A stretch of DNA of 64,000 nt from Marinobacter koreensis (GCF_023156285.1 NZ_JAKZAJ010000001.1:496001-560000); one strand, 5' to 3'; positions 1 through 11,625 are shown, numbered from the stretch's first letter. Numbers and translations: made by a program. The notes: a model not told the origin generated them from the sequence alone.

Positions 1-1
1 G

Positions 2-862
2 TCTGTCGGTCGCGAAACTGCGGCTCAGGGGGCCCTGGTGGATTCAATGGCCGGCGCCGGGGCCGAGGTTGGTGGCGCGATGTCAGGGGCGCCAAGCGGG
101 TACTCCGGCGCCGGTGGCAACTGGAACCCGAATCCGCCAAGGCAGGAATGGCAGGCCAGTGACCAGATGGCGTTTTACCAGTCGCTCAATGGCGGTGGTG
201 GCGTTACCGAGCAGCCAGCGCGCCCGGTTTCAAACCTGCCGGAAACCGCGCCAACGCCGCCGGCGGATGCCGGTGACGAACCCCCACTCGGATACGCCAT
301 TGCCCAGCTCCACGGTATCTACATCCTGGCCCAGAGTCGCGCCGGGATGGTGGTGGTCGATATGCACGCCGCCCATGAACGGATTACCTATGAACGAATG
401 AAGCGGGCGCTGGCGGAGCAGGATCTCAAGAGTCAGCCTCTGCTGGTGCCGGTATCGCTTGCGGTCAGCCAGAAAGAGGCGGCGCTCGCGGAGATCCACG
501 GTGAGGAACTGCATCAGCTGGGGCTGCAGATTGAGCGGATCGGACCGGAAACCCTGGCGGTGCGCCAGGTTCCCGCACTGCTGCGTGGCGCCGATACCGA
601 GCAGCTTGTCCGGGATGTGCTGGCTGACCTTATCGAGCACGGTCAGAGCGACCGTGTCGAAGCGGTCACCCATGAGCTGTTGGGCACCATGGCGTGCCAT
701 GGTTCGGTTCGGGCCAACCGACAGTTGACCATACCGGAAATGAACTCGCTGTTGCGGGATATGGAGGCAACCGAGCGGAGCGGGCAGTGCAATCACGGCC
801 GGCCGACCTGGACACTGGTCACGTTGAGCGAACTGGACAAGCTTTTCCTGCGGGGGCGATAG
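2..862 (+). CDS. mutL: DNA mismatch repair protein MutL (C-terminal part, 5' truncated by window edge)
   Basis: The reading frame is open from base 2, so only the last ~286 residues are present. A Gly/Pro/Gln-rich linker (to about base 280) leads into the C-terminal dimerisation domain. That domain carries [12 protein letters not shown] (359-394), a near match to the DQHA(X)2E(X)4E metal-binding endonuclease motif, then an ACHGSVR segment near base 690 and CNHGRPT (788-808), the usual HGRP motif. MutL couples MutS mismatch recognition to strand incision; these motifs suggest a nicking-competent MutL, unlike E. coli MutL, which relies on MutH (inference). miaA follows after 9 bp, so the two are probably co-transcribed, as in many gammaproteobacteria. 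The N-terminal ATPase domain is outside the window. Confidence 0.95.
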   Translation, partial: SVGRETAAQGALVDSMAGAGAEVGGAMSGAPSGYSGAGGNWNPNPPRQEWQASDQMAFYQSLNGGGGVTEQPARPVSNLPETAPTPPADAGDEPPLGYAIAQLHGIYILAQSRAGMVVVDMHAAHERITYERMKRALAEQDLKSQPLLVPVSLAVSQKEAALAEIHGEELHQLGLQIERIGPETLAVRQVPALLRGADTEQLVRDVLADLIEHGQSDRVEAVTHELLGTMACHGSVRANRQLTIPEMNSLLRDMEATERSGQCNHGRPTWTLVTLSELDKLFLRGR

Positions 863-871
863 GTCGAGCGG

Positions 872-1912
872 ATGACAGAACAGAATGCCCCGGAGCAACG
901 CCCGCCTGCCATCTTCCTGATGGGACCCACTGCCTCCGGCAAGACGGACCTGGCTTTGGCCCTTTGTGAGCACCTGCCCTGCGAGATTATCAGCGTGGAT
1001 TCGGCACTGATTTACCGGGGCATGGATATTGGTACGGCCAAGCCCTCTGCCGAGGAGCTGGCCCGGGCACCGCATCGTCTGATCGATATCTGCGATCCGG
1101 CGGAGACGTACTCGGCTGCGGATTTTCGGCGTGATGCATTGGCGGAAATGGCGAGCATCACCAAACAGGGGCGGATTCCTCTCCTGGTGGGCGGGACCAT
1201 GATGTATTTCAAGGCTCTGATGCATGGCATGTCTGGCTTGCCTTCAGCCAATGCGGAACTTCGGGCCGGGATTGAGCGGGAAGCCAATGAACAGGGCTGG
1301 CAGGCGCTCCACGAAGAGCTTGAACGGATCGATCCGGTTGCGGCCCGTATGATCCATCCCAATAACCGGCAGCGTCTGATGAGGGCAGTAGAAGTCATTC
1401 GCCTGACCGGGAAACCCATTTCATCGTTCTGGCAGGCGGGGCCGGACGTTAATGCCCCTGATCCGGCGGGAGGCGTCGAGGATTACACCTATTTCACGCG
1501 TTGGCAGGCAGACGAAGGCGATGTGCTACCGTATACTGTAACGCAGCTTGCGGTGGCTCCCCGGGCGCGTGCGGACCTCCATGAGCGGATCGAACGCCGT
1601 TTCCGGCTGATGCTGGAGGCGGGTTTTCTGGACGAGGTTCGGGGTCTCAAGGCCCGGGGCGACCTTCATTCGGAAATGCCCTCGATGCGCTGCGTCGGGT
1701 ACCGACAAGCCTGGGCGTATTTGTCAGGCGTGACGAATTATGAAGCATTTGTAAATTCCGGTGTGGCGGCAACGCGACAGTTGGCGAAGCGTCAGCTCAC
1801 CTGGTTGCGCAAATGGTCCGATGTCCATTGGCTGGACAGTGACGATAAACTTATGGTCGCGACAGCCTTGAAAAAAATCGGACAACGCACCACATTAAAA
1901 TCTGAAAAATGA
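872..1912 (+). CDS. miaA: tRNA dimethylallyltransferase MiaA
   Basis: 346 residues, slightly longer than the usual ~310-320. It transfers a dimethylallyl group from DMAPP to the N6 of A37 in tRNAs reading UNN codons; MiaB, encoded near 33 kb, then methylthiolates the product. The N-terminus has the P-loop GPTASGKTD (about residues 18-26), followed by [16 protein letters not shown] and GGTMMY, all characteristic of the family. The ATG lies 9 bp after the mutL stop. hfq follows 33 bp after the stop, the conserved miaA-hfq arrangement. Confidence 0.97.
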   Translation: MTEQNAPEQRPPAIFLMGPTASGKTDLALALCEHLPCEIISVDSALIYRGMDIGTAKPSAEELARAPHRLIDICDPAETYSAADFRRDALAEMASITKQGRIPLLVGGTMMYFKALMHGMSGLPSANAELRAGIEREANEQGWQALHEELERIDPVAARMIHPNNRQRLMRAVEVIRLTGKPISSFWQAGPDVNAPDPAGGVEDYTYFTRWQADEGDVLPYTVTQLAVAPRARADLHERIERRFRLMLEAGFLDEVRGLKARGDLHSEMPSMRCVGYRQAWAYLSGVTNYEAFVNSGVAATRQLAKRQLTWLRKWSDVHWLDSDDKLMVATALKKIGQRTTLKSEK

Positions 1913-1945
1913 CGATCTGCAATTACTCAAAACAGGAGAATACAC

Positions 1946-2197
1946 ATGTCAAAAGGGCACTCGTTACAAGACCCTTACCTGAATGCCTTGCGCAAGGAAC
2001 GCATCCCGGTTTCCATCTTTCTGGTCAATGGCATCAAGCTCCAGGGCCAGATTGAATCTTTCGACCAGTTCGTGATTCTGCTGAAAAATACTGTCAGCCA
2101 GATGGTCTACAAGCACGCAATTTCTACAGTGGTGCCTGCTCGTAACGTTCGCGTTCCGCCGCAGAACCCGGCAGGTGAAGGTGAGTCCGAGGACTGA
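1946..2197 (+). CDS. hfq: RNA chaperone Hfq
   Basis: 83 residues, a typical length. Hfq forms a hexameric Sm-like ring that pairs small RNAs with mRNAs. The sequence has the Sm1 segment (start [20 protein letters not shown], then [18 protein letters not shown]) and the Sm2 motif [12 protein letters not shown], including the Lys-His pair of the proximal RNA-binding pore. The short acidic C-terminal tail is typical of Pseudomonas-like Hfq rather than the long enterobacterial form. A clear AGGAG Shine-Dalgarno precedes the ATG. A terminator-like hairpin lies between it and hflX. Confidence 0.98.
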   Translation: MSKGHSLQDPYLNALRKERIPVSIFLVNGIKLQGQIESFDQFVILLKNTVSQMVYKHAISTVVPARNVRVPPQNPAGEGESED

Positions 2198-2222
2198 TCT
2201 GTCCGGTAAAGCAGGTTTTGCC

Positions 2223-2276
2223 ACCCGCGTTTCCGAGAGCCGTAATCGGTTCGAGGAGCGCGGGTGTTTCTTTTTT
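2223..2276 (+). terminator. Terminator or attenuator between hfq and hflX
   Basis: ACCCGCG (2223-2229) pairs with CGCGGGT (2259-2265), and a smaller CCGA/TCGG pairing sits inside. A T-rich run ending in six Ts follows (2267-2276). It sits 26 bp after the hfq stop and 37 bp before the TTG start of hflX. It probably ends most hfq transcripts and lets a fraction continue into hflX (inference). Confidence 0.7.
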
Positions 2277-2313
2277 GGCCTTTGAGCTTTTGTGATCCTG
2301 GAGTTGTTACCCT

Positions 2314-3612
2314 TTGTTTGAGCGTCCCGATGTTGGTGAAAGGGCGGTGCTGGTCCACATCGAATTTACCGCCCACGATGATGTGGAAGATCCCGATGAG
2401 TTTCGTGAGCTGGTCACGTCGGCCGGTGTAGAGCCGGTTGTCGTGGTTACCGGTTCCCGGAAGCAGCCGAGCCCTCGCCTGTTTGTTGGTGAGGGCAAGC
2501 TTGAAGAAATTCGGGATGCGATCGCGGCCTACGAGGCGGACGTGGTTCTGTTCAATCACGCGTTGAGCCCGAGCCAGGAACGCAACATCGAGCGGGAACT
2601 CAAGTGCCGTGTCCTGGACCGGACCGGGGTGATCCTGGACATTTTTGCCCAGAGGGCACGAACGCACGAAGGGAAACTCCAGGTCGAACTGGCCCAGCTG
2701 GAGCACATGTCGACCCGGCTGGTTCGGGGCTGGACGCACCTTGAGCGTCAGAAGGGTGGTATCGGTCTCCGCGGGCCCGGCGAGACCCAGCTGGAAACCG
2801 ACCGCCGTCTGCTCCGGGAGCGGATCAAGTCGATCCACAAGCGCCTTGAGAAGGTTCGTCGTCAGCGTAACCAGGGGCGTCGGGCGCGTCATCGGGCGGA
2901 TATTCCTACCGTGTCGCTGGTGGGTTACACGAACGCCGGCAAATCAACGCTGTTCAACCGACTGACCACCTCGACGGTCTATGCCGCTAACCAGTTGTTC
3001 GCCACACTGGATCCCACTCTCCGTCGTCTTGAACTTCCTGACATCGGGCCGGTCGTATTGGCGGACACGGTCGGCTTCATCCGGCATTTGCCCCACAAAC
3101 TGGTCGAAGCATTCCGGGCCACTCTGGAAGAAACGACGGAAGCGAGTCTGTTGCTGCACGTTATCGATTGTCATGACCACCGTCGGGATGACAACATCGA
3201 TCAGGTTGAGGGCGTGCTGGCAGAGATCGGTGCGGACGAAATCCCCGTATTACAGGTGTTCAACAAAATCGATCTTCTGGACGGTTTTGTGCCCCGCATT
3301 GACCGGAACGAAGAAGGGATTCCGGTGAGGGTTTGGGTTTCAGCGGTGACCGGCGATGGGATCGACATCCTGTTCGATGCGGTCGTTGAGCGGCTGGCGG
3401 AAGACGTTGTCCACTATTTTGTGCTGCTCGGGCCGACCGACGGGAAACTCCGGGCGCTGCTGCATGAAGCCGGATCGGTACTGAGTGAAGACCACCGTGA
3501 CACCGGCGAGAGCGTGGTGGAGGTGAGATTGCAAAACCGCGACTGGCTCCAGTTGCTGAGCCGGGCGGGAATGAAGGAGCATGAGGTCCGGCTTGATGAG
3601 AGCCGGGCTTGA
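2314..3612 (+). CDS. hflX: Ribosome-associated GTPase HflX
   Basis: 432 residues. HflX is a GTPase that binds 50S/70S ribosomes and splits stalled ribosomes under stress. An N-terminal HflX domain with a Gly-rich loop (GPGETQLETDRR, about residue 153) precedes the G domain: P-loop GYTNAGKST (~204-212), DTVG switch II and NKID. The start is TTG at 2314; no better ATG exists near the conserved FERPDVGERAVLVH beginning, and GGAG at 2300-2303 serves as ribosome-binding site. It sits between hfq and hflK as in E. coli. Confidence 0.95.
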   Translation: MFERPDVGERAVLVHIEFTAHDDVEDPDEFRELVTSAGVEPVVVVTGSRKQPSPRLFVGEGKLEEIRDAIAAYEADVVLFNHALSPSQERNIERELKCRVLDRTGVILDIFAQRARTHEGKLQVELAQLEHMSTRLVRGWTHLERQKGGIGLRGPGETQLETDRRLLRERIKSIHKRLEKVRRQRNQGRRARHRADIPTVSLVGYTNAGKSTLFNRLTTSTVYAANQLFATLDPTLRRLELPDIGPVVLADTVGFIRHLPHKLVEAFRATLEETTEASLLLHVIDCHDHRRDDNIDQVEGVLAEIGADEIPVLQVFNKIDLLDGFVPRIDRNEEGIPVRVWVSAVTGDGIDILFDAVVERLAEDVVHYFVLLGPTDGKLRALLHEAGSVLSEDHRDTGESVVEVRLQNRDWLQLLSRAGMKEHEVRLDESRA

Positions 3613-3689
3613 GCTGGCAGCTATTGCCGGGGCGTTGATAAATCCCTAGTATTTGCAGCCATTCGACATGATAAGGAACGGAGAGCACT

Positions 3690-4883
3690 ATGGCCTGGAA
3701 TGAACCGGGTGGAAACCGTAATGACAACGATCCCTGGGGAACCGGGGGCGGTCGTCGCGGCAATGATCAGGGACCGCCAGACCTCGACGAGGCGCTGAAA
3801 AAAGGCCTCGACAAGCTGAATCGCATGCTGGGCGGTAAAGGCGGCAAGTCCGGCGGCGGGAATACCGGTGGTAGCGCGGGTGGCTACGGTGCCATTCTGG
3901 CAATCGCAGTCATTCTCGTTGTTGGCTACGTGATCTATCAGTCTTTCTATACCGTTGACGAGCAGGAGCGTGCTGTCGTTCTTCGTTTCGGTGAGTATTC
4001 CAGAACCGAGGATCCCGGTCTTCGTTTCAAGGTGCCTCTCATTGATGACGTCTACAAGGTGCGGGTCACCAGTGTGCGCACCGCAGAGTCCCAGGGTCAG
4101 ATGCTGACCCAGGATGAGAACCTCGTTTCCGTGGACCTTCAGGTCCAGTACCGGGTGAGTAACGCCCGGGACTACGTGTTGAACGTACGTGATTCCAATC
4201 AGGCGCTGGCATTCGCCACCGATAGTGCCCTGCGTCACGAGGTGGGCAACGCCACCATGGATGCCGTGCTGACCGAAGGGCGTGCGGAACTGGCGATCAA
4301 CGTGGAACAGCGCCTGCAGGCGTTTCTCCAGGAGTATGGTGCCGGACTTCAGATCATTCGGGTGAACGTTGAAAGCACACAGCCGCCTGCTGCGGTTCAG
4401 GACGCGTTCCGTGAAGTCCAGCGGGCCCGGGAGGACGAGCAGCGTCTCGTTGAAGAGGCCGAGACCTACCGGAACAAGATTGTGCCGGAAGCTCGGGGTC
4501 AGGCCCAGCGGTTGGTCGAGGAAGCAAACGCCTATAAATCCCGGGTGACCGAGTCCGCCAAGGGTGAGACGGCGCGTTATCTGGATTTGCTGGAAGCCTA
4601 CTCGCAGGCGCCGGGCGTTACCCGTGAGCGCATGTACCTGCAGGCGATGGAGAACGTCATGTCCAATACCAGCAAGGTGTTGGTCGACACCAAGTCTTCC
4701 AGCAACATGATGTATCTGCCCCTGGATCAGATGATGAAGGGCCGGTCGGGTTCTTCCAGCCAGAGCAGTAGCTCGGGTGGTTCCGGTAACGCATCTGGCC
4801 AGGTCGACATCCAGTCGGTGACAGACCAGGTGCTGCGCGAACTGCGCAATCGTCAAAGTGCCAATTCCAGGACGGGGAGATAA
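3690..4883 (+). CDS. hflK: FtsH protease modulator HflK
   Basis: 397 residues. HflK and HflC form a large band-7/SPFH assembly in the inner membrane facing the periplasm that surrounds and modulates the FtsH protease. A Gly/Asn-rich cytoplasmic N-terminus (~1-60) precedes one membrane segment (about residues 66-86), the SPFH domain with LRFGEYSRTEDPGLRFKVP, a charged coiled coil (QRAREDEQRLVEEAE) and a Ser/Gly-rich tail. hflC starts 3 bp after the stop, so the two are translationally close. Confidence 0.96.
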   Translation: MAWNEPGGNRNDNDPWGTGGGRRGNDQGPPDLDEALKKGLDKLNRMLGGKGGKSGGGNTGGSAGGYGAILAIAVILVVGYVIYQSFYTVDEQERAVVLRFGEYSRTEDPGLRFKVPLIDDVYKVRVTSVRTAESQGQMLTQDENLVSVDLQVQYRVSNARDYVLNVRDSNQALAFATDSALRHEVGNATMDAVLTEGRAELAINVEQRLQAFLQEYGAGLQIIRVNVESTQPPAAVQDAFREVQRAREDEQRLVEEAETYRNKIVPEARGQAQRLVEEANAYKSRVTESAKGETARYLDLLEAYSQAPGVTRERMYLQAMENVMSNTSKVLVDTKSSSNMMYLPLDQMMKGRSGSSSQSSSSGGSGNASGQVDIQSVTDQVLRELRNRQSANSRTGR

Positions 4884-4886
4884 TCA

Positions 4887-5765
4887 ATGGGTCCGAAAAG
4901 TATTATCGGTCTTGCTGGGGCCTTGATCGTTGTTCTGGTGGTCACCTCCAGTGTTTACATCATTCCTGAAACTCACCGGGGCGTGCTGTTGCGCTTTGGT
5001 GAACTGATTGAGACCAACGTCGGTCCGGGCATTCATTTCAAGGTGCCGGTGATCGACCAGGTGCGGCAATTCGATGTTCGGGTACTGACCATGGATCTGC
5101 CGTCCCGGCAGTATCTGACAGTGGAAAAGAAGCCGCTTGATGTCGATTCTTACATCGCCTGGCAAATCAGCGATGTCGATACCTTCTACCGGGCGACCGG
5201 CGGTAATGAGTTCAGCGCACAGTCGTTGCTGTCCTCCCGCATCGACAACGGCCTGCGTAACGAGTTCGGCGTTCGTACGATGCATGAAGTGGTCACCGGC
5301 CAGCGGGACGAGCTGATGCATACGCTACGTGACCAGGTGAACGAAACGTCGATTTCGGAATTCGGCATTCGGGTGCTTGATATCCGCGTCAAGGCAATCG
5401 AGCTGCCCAAGCAGGTGAGTCAGAACGTTTACCGCAGGATGTCTACGGAACGGGAAAAACTGGCCCAGGAATTCCGCTCCCGCGGTAAGGAAGCGGCCGA
5501 GGGCATCCGGGCTGATGCGGATCGCCAGAAGACCGTCATCCTGGCTGAAGCCTTCGCCAAGTCCGAGAAAACCCGGGGTGAAGGTGACGGTACGGCGGCC
5601 AAGATTTACGCCGATGCCTACAGCAAGGATCCGGATTTCTATAGCTTTTACCGGAGTCTGTCAGCCTATCAGAAGGCGTTTGCAAACAAGGATGACGTGA
5701 TGGTCATCGATTCTGACAGCGACTTCCTGAAGTTCCTGAAGAGCCCCAGGGGCGCCTCCAACTGA
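4887..5765 (+). CDS. hflC: FtsH protease modulator HflC
   Basis: 292 residues. Partner of HflK in the FtsH-regulating membrane complex. One N-terminal membrane segment (residues ~5-24) is followed by the SPFH domain (THRGVLLRFGELIETNVGPG) and a coiled coil ending in a typical YRSLSAYQKAF segment. It follows hflK after 3 bp and is closed by a strong intrinsic terminator at 5783-5813, so the hfq-to-hflC cluster ends here. Confidence 0.96.
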   Translation: MGPKSIIGLAGALIVVLVVTSSVYIIPETHRGVLLRFGELIETNVGPGIHFKVPVIDQVRQFDVRVLTMDLPSRQYLTVEKKPLDVDSYIAWQISDVDTFYRATGGNEFSAQSLLSSRIDNGLRNEFGVRTMHEVVTGQRDELMHTLRDQVNETSISEFGIRVLDIRVKAIELPKQVSQNVYRRMSTEREKLAQEFRSRGKEAAEGIRADADRQKTVILAEAFAKSEKTRGEGDGTAAKIYADAYSKDPDFYSFYRSLSAYQKAFANKDDVMVIDSDSDFLKFLKSPRGASN

Positions 5766-5782
5766 GGGTGCCCTGTTTAGAG

Positions 5783-5813
5783 AACCGGAATGCTGCGGTA
5801 TTCCGGTTTTTTT
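5783..5813 (+). terminator. Intrinsic terminator after hflC
   Basis: AACCGGAAT (5783-5791) pairs perfectly with ATTCCGGTT (5800-5808), giving a 9 bp stem with an 8-base loop. A run of Ts follows (5807-5813). It lies 18 bp after the hflC stop. Confidence 0.9.
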
Positions 5814-5941
5814 GTGCCTGACAACCGTGTAGAATTCGGTCGGTTTTGTTTCGGGTTTTTCCGGACGCCGACTACGTCACAAATCCTGAGCGTCCGTGCA
5901 GGCCAACCGGTCGTCGCGGACACCACAGCCAACGGAATCTC

Positions 5942-8433
<2,492 letters not shown>

Positions 8434-8448
8434 TCGCTCGGTTGCTTT

Positions 8449-8476
8449 CAAAGACCCCGCAGTTGCGGGGTCTTTG
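8449..8476. terminator. Bidirectional terminator between purA and cmoB
   Basis: CAAAGACCCCGCA (8449-8461) and TGCGGGGTCTTTG (8464-8476) form a perfect 13 bp stem with only two bases between. It lies between the convergent stops of purA (8433) and cmoB (8481). The T-tracts on either side are short, so the stem itself probably carries most of the effect. Confidence 0.75.
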
Positions 8477-8480
8477 CGTT

Positions 8481-9473
8481 TCAGGGCTTGGTCGCAATAA
8501 CCGTTGCGCGTTTTGGCCCCGGATAGCCTTCAATGGTCCGGGAGGGGTCCTCCGGATCCAGGAAATCCTGAAGTGAGTTGAATCGCATCCAGTCTGTCGA
8601 GCGTTGCTCCTCGGTGGTGGTCACCGAGACATCCACCACCCGGGCATCCCGGAAACCGGTCCGTTGTAACCAGCGCAGCAGCGTATCGCAACTGGGCAGG
8701 AACCAGACGTTACGCATCTGGCCATAACGATCCTCTGGCATCAGGCTGTAGCCCTCGGGGCCGTCCACGACCAGAGTTTCCAGCACCAGTTCCCCGCCGC
8801 GGCGCAACGTGCCTTTCAATTCCAGGAGGTGGTCCAGTGGTGAGCGGCGATGATAGAGCACGCCCATTGAAAACGTGGTATCGAACGCTTCCAGTCCAGT
8901 CGGAAGGTCTTCCATCCGCACCGGCAGGAGATCCACAGGCACGTCGCCAAGATAGTTTTTAACGGCCAGGAACTGGAACAGGAACAGCAGGCCCGGATCA
9001 ATGCCGATGACCCGTCGGGCGCCGGCACCGTACATACGCCAGCAGTGATAGCCCGAGCCACAGCCCACATCCAGAATCTGTCGACCGTTCAGGTCCGAGA
9101 GGTGGGGCGCGACCCGATCCCATTTCCAGTCCGATCGCCATTCGGTATCGATGTCGATGCCGAAGAACCGGAAAGGACCTTTGCGCCAGGGCATGAGCCC
9201 CCTGAGTCCTCGTTCAATTTGCTCGCGGATCGAAGCAGATAGGGGACTCGGCGCCTCCAGAGTAACTGCGGAGGTGTTGAGGCCGGCGTTCGCCGGGCCC
9301 AGGGCGGGGAGCGATGCCAGTGCGTCCTGCCAGCGTCCCAGGTCGCCGTGGGGATGATCATCAAACTTGTGCCGGAACTGCTCCCTGAGCAGCTCTGCCC
9401 AGTCCTGAAGGCCGTCCTTGTCGAGGGCGTTCAGTACAGGATTGAAAGTGGACTGCCAGTCAAATCGGGTCAT
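8481..9473 (-). CDS. cmoB: tRNA 5-carboxymethoxyuridine methyltransferase CmoB
   Basis: 330 residues, matching E. coli CmoB (~323). It transfers the carboxymethyl group of carboxy-SAM to 5-hydroxyuridine-34 of tRNAs, giving cmo5U, which broadens wobble reading. The central Rossmann methyltransferase domain has ILDVGCGSGYHCWRM, and the family segments FFGIDIDTEWRSDWKW and MGVLYHRRSPLDHL are present. cmoA, which makes carboxy-SAM, is 15 bp upstream on the same strand, so product and substrate enzymes are coupled. Confidence 0.96.
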   Translation of the reverse strand: MTRFDWQSTFNPVLNALDKDGLQDWAELLREQFRHKFDDHPHGDLGRWQDALASLPALGPANAGLNTSAVTLEAPSPLSASIREQIERGLRGLMPWRKGPFRFFGIDIDTEWRSDWKWDRVAPHLSDLNGRQILDVGCGSGYHCWRMYGAGARRVIGIDPGLLFLFQFLAVKNYLGDVPVDLLPVRMEDLPTGLEAFDTTFSMGVLYHRRSPLDHLLELKGTLRRGGELVLETLVVDGPEGYSLMPEDRYGQMRNVWFLPSCDTLLRWLQRTGFRDARVVDVSVTTTEEQRSTDWMRFNSLQDFLDPEDPSRTIEGYPGPKRATVIATKP

Positions 9474-9488
9474 GGTAAGGGTCGGATG

Positions 9489-10244
9489 TCAGTCGGCCTT
9501 GATGGCCAGCATGGATACAAAATTGAAGCATTGGTACCAAAGCACCACCCGCTCGAATCCTGCACTCAGCAGTCGCTCCCGATGGGCGGCCAGGGTCTCG
9601 GGAATCAGTACCTGCTCGATGGCCGTCCGCTTCTGGCTGATTTCCAGATCCGAGTAGCCGTTGGCCCGTTTGAACTCGTGATGCAGGCGGGTTTGTATGT
9701 CCTGTTCGGCGTCGGACTCGAAGCGAATCTTCTCCGACAGGATCAGGACACCTCCGGGCCGGGTCGCTGACGCAATACGGGTCAGGAGATCGGTACGTTG
9801 TTCCGGCGGTACGAACTGGAGCGTGAAATTAAGCGTCGTTACCGAGGCGTTGCTCAGCTCGGTCGTGAGTATGTCCTCGCACCGAAGCGTCACCGGTACC
9901 GATGAATCGTCCAGCGCCACATAGTGCTCGCAACGTTCGATCATGGCATCCGAGTTGTCGACACCGAACAGGCGGCAGTCATCGTGCCGGATGCCATGGC
10001 GCATGGCCAGGGTCGAGGCGCCCAGGGAACAGCCCAGATCGTAGCAGTGGGAGTCCGGCTGGGCGTATTGCTCCGTGATCACTTCGATCATCGGAATGAT
10101 CGTGGTGTAGCCGGGCACCGAGCGACGGATCATGTCCGGGAAGACCCGGGCGACGGACGCGTCGAACCGGAAGTCTTCCGGCTTGCGTTCGGTGGCAAAC
10201 AGGCGGTCCGTGGTTTGCTCCGGCGTCTTCGGACCCTCACTCAT
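9489..10244 (-). CDS. cmoA: Carboxy-SAM synthase CmoA
   Basis: 251 residues from the ATG at 10244 (MSEGPKTPEQTTDRLF). The longer open frame to 10496 runs through the upstream gene and is not family-like. CmoA converts SAM and prephenate to carboxy-SAM, the substrate of CmoB. SAM-binding motif YDLGCSLGASTLAMRH, the GVDNSDAMI acidic strand and FTLQFVPP are visible. An AGGAG site sits 7 bases before the ATG. The start overlaps the end of the upstream membrane protein by 8 bp, indicating translational coupling. Confidence 0.96.
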   Translation of the reverse strand: MSEGPKTPEQTTDRLFATERKPEDFRFDASVARVFPDMIRRSVPGYTTIIPMIEVITEQYAQPDSHCYDLGCSLGASTLAMRHGIRHDDCRLFGVDNSDAMIERCEHYVALDDSSVPVTLRCEDILTTELSNASVTTLNFTLQFVPPEQRTDLLTRIASATRPGGVLILSEKIRFESDAEQDIQTRLHHEFKRANGYSDLEISQKRTAIEQVLIPETLAAHRERLLSAGFERVVLWYQCFNFVSMLAIKAD

Positions 10245-10596
10245 TGGCGGGCTCCTGCTTCGGAACGGCGGGCGCGGTTGGCGATGGGCGGGTACAGCGT
10301 ACGCCACGATTCTTGTAGTCCACCAGGATGCCGAGGAATGACGGATCCTCGTCGGCGGCGATGGCCAGGTAGCCATCTTCACAGGCGGCATGCAGTTCCG
10401 AGGCCTTTGGAGACATCCGGAAATCCTCTCCGGGCGCAACGTGGATGGCCTGGAAGTCGCCGACAGGCACATGATCCTTGTTGTCGGAATGATCAATCCG
10501 GCCGGCGACCTCGAGGGCCAGTATGGTGCCGATCACCGACACCAGGGCGGTCAGGATCAGGCTGCGGACGGTAAAGCGTGCTTCGGTCTGGCTCAT
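10237..10596 (-). CDS. Small membrane-anchored protein of unknown function
   Basis: 119 residues; I do not recognise a named family. One hydrophobic segment (about residues 11-31) follows a short positive N-terminus, predicting a single inner-membrane anchor with a soluble ~85-residue domain containing two Cys (in AACEDG and GVRCTRP) and a Pro-rich end. GAGG precedes the ATG by about 5 bases. It lies between srkA and cmoA on the same strand and overlaps cmoA by 8 bp, so it is real and co-translated. The two Cys could form a periplasmic disulphide if the domain faces outward (inference). Confidence 0.8.
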   Translation of the reverse strand: MSQTEARFTVRSLILTALVSVIGTILALEVAGRIDHSDNKDHVPVGDFQAIHVAPGEDFRMSPKASELHAACEDGYLAIAADEDPSFLGILVDYKNRGVRCTRPSPTAPAVPKQEPANE

Positions 10597-10623
10597 GCCT
10601 ACCTCAATGATGAATGGATGAAA

Positions 10624-11625
10624 TCAGTATTGACCGGGAATGCTGATGGCCGAAGATTGCAGCGCCGCGATCTGTTCCCGGAGCGCCAGGATCTGATCGG
10701 ACCAGAACCGGGCCTGGCCAAACCACGGAAAGAACCGGGGAAAGGCCGGGTCGTCCCAGCGTTTCGCCAGCCAGGCGCAGTGGGCGATTTGCCGGTAGCA
10801 GCGGAACGGCTCAATAAGGTGGCGTTCCCGCCGGTTGAAGTCGCGGAACATTTCATAACCTTCCAGAAGCTCTCCCAGTTGGGCGCCCCGTTCGTTGTCT
10901 TCCCCGTTGAGCAGCAGCCACATGTCCTGGATTGCAGGCCCGGAACGGCAATCGTCAAGATCAACGAACAGCATCTGTTCCTCCCGGCACAGGATGTTTC
11001 CGGCATGGCAATCGCCATGCAGACGAAGCGTGTCGACGGGGCCGGCCTCTTCAATGCGCGCAGCGCAGAGTTTGGTGAGCTCAGGAATCAGGCTGTCCCA
11101 CGCCGGGCGAAGATCCCGGGGTACCCAGTCACCCTCGATCAGCAGTTGGTTATTGGCAGCCAGTCCCTGAAGCAGGGAAAAAGACGGCCGGTGCTCAAAA
11201 GTGTGTCGAGCGCCGATGTTGTGAAGTTGCCCGAGCCACTGGCCCAGTCGGTAAAGCGTGTCCGTTACGCTGGTGTCCGGTGCCTGTCCGCCTCGCTGCG
11301 GGAAGATCGCAAAGAGAAATCCTCCCTCCGATCCCAGCGTGTCCCCATTGGCCAGGGGCACCGGCGCAACGACCGGAATGCCCGCTTCCTGCAGTTCAAG
11401 ACTGAACGCATGCTCCTCCCGGATTGCCGCTTCGGACCATCGGCCGGGCCGGTAGAACTTGGCTATGACAGAGGGTGCGTCCTCAACACCAATCTGGTAC
11501 ACCCGGTTCTCATAACTGTTCAGTGCGAACAGCCGGCCATTGACGGCGACCCCGGCGGCCTCGACGGCGTCAAGAATCAGGTCCGGCGTCAGTTGGTCGT
11601 AGGGATGGCTGGAAACATCGGGCAT
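10624..11625 (-). CDS. srkA: Stress response Ser/Thr kinase SrkA (YihE/RdoA family)
   Basis: 333 residues, close to E. coli SrkA (328). This aminoglycoside-phosphotransferase-fold kinase protects against envelope and MazF-type stress-induced death. The N-terminus has LNSYENRVYQIG (phosphate-binding loop), then VIAKFYRPGRWS with the ATP-binding Lys, the catalytic LHGDCHAGNILC with Asp and Asn, and the metal-binding FVDLDDCRSGPA. It is first on the minus strand of the srkA-membrane protein-cmoA-cmoB set and divergent from the oxidoreductase at 11774. In E. coli the gene is linked to dsbA instead. Confidence 0.93.
   Translation of the reverse strand: MPDVSSHPYDQLTPDLILDAVEAAGVAVNGRLFALNSYENRVYQIGVEDAPSVIAKFYRPGRWSEAAIREEHAFSLELQEAGIPVVAPVPLANGDTLGSEGGFLFAIFPQRGGQAPDTSVTDTLYRLGQWLGQLHNIGARHTFEHRPSFSLLQGLAANNQLLIEGDWVPRDLRPAWDSLIPELTKLCAARIEEAGPVDTLRLHGDCHAGNILCREEQMLFVDLDDCRSGPAIQDMWLLLNGEDNERGAQLGELLEGYEMFRDFNRRERHLIEPFRCYRQIAHCAWLAKRWDDPAFPRFFPWFGQARFWSDQILALREQIAALQSSAISIPGQY

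Noticed and set aside
3621..4856. 411-codon open frame on the minus strand
   Set aside because: Antisense shadow of hflK; no family features and composition of a reverse frame.
5846..5941. Longer hisZ N-terminus
   Set aside because: The 32 extra residues (Arg/Pro-rich) do not resemble the family, and ATG 5942 opens the conserved sequence.
10245..10496. Longer cmoA N-terminus
   Set aside because: It overlaps the complete membrane-protein gene in another frame and has no family resemblance; ATG 10244 has AGGAG at proper distance.
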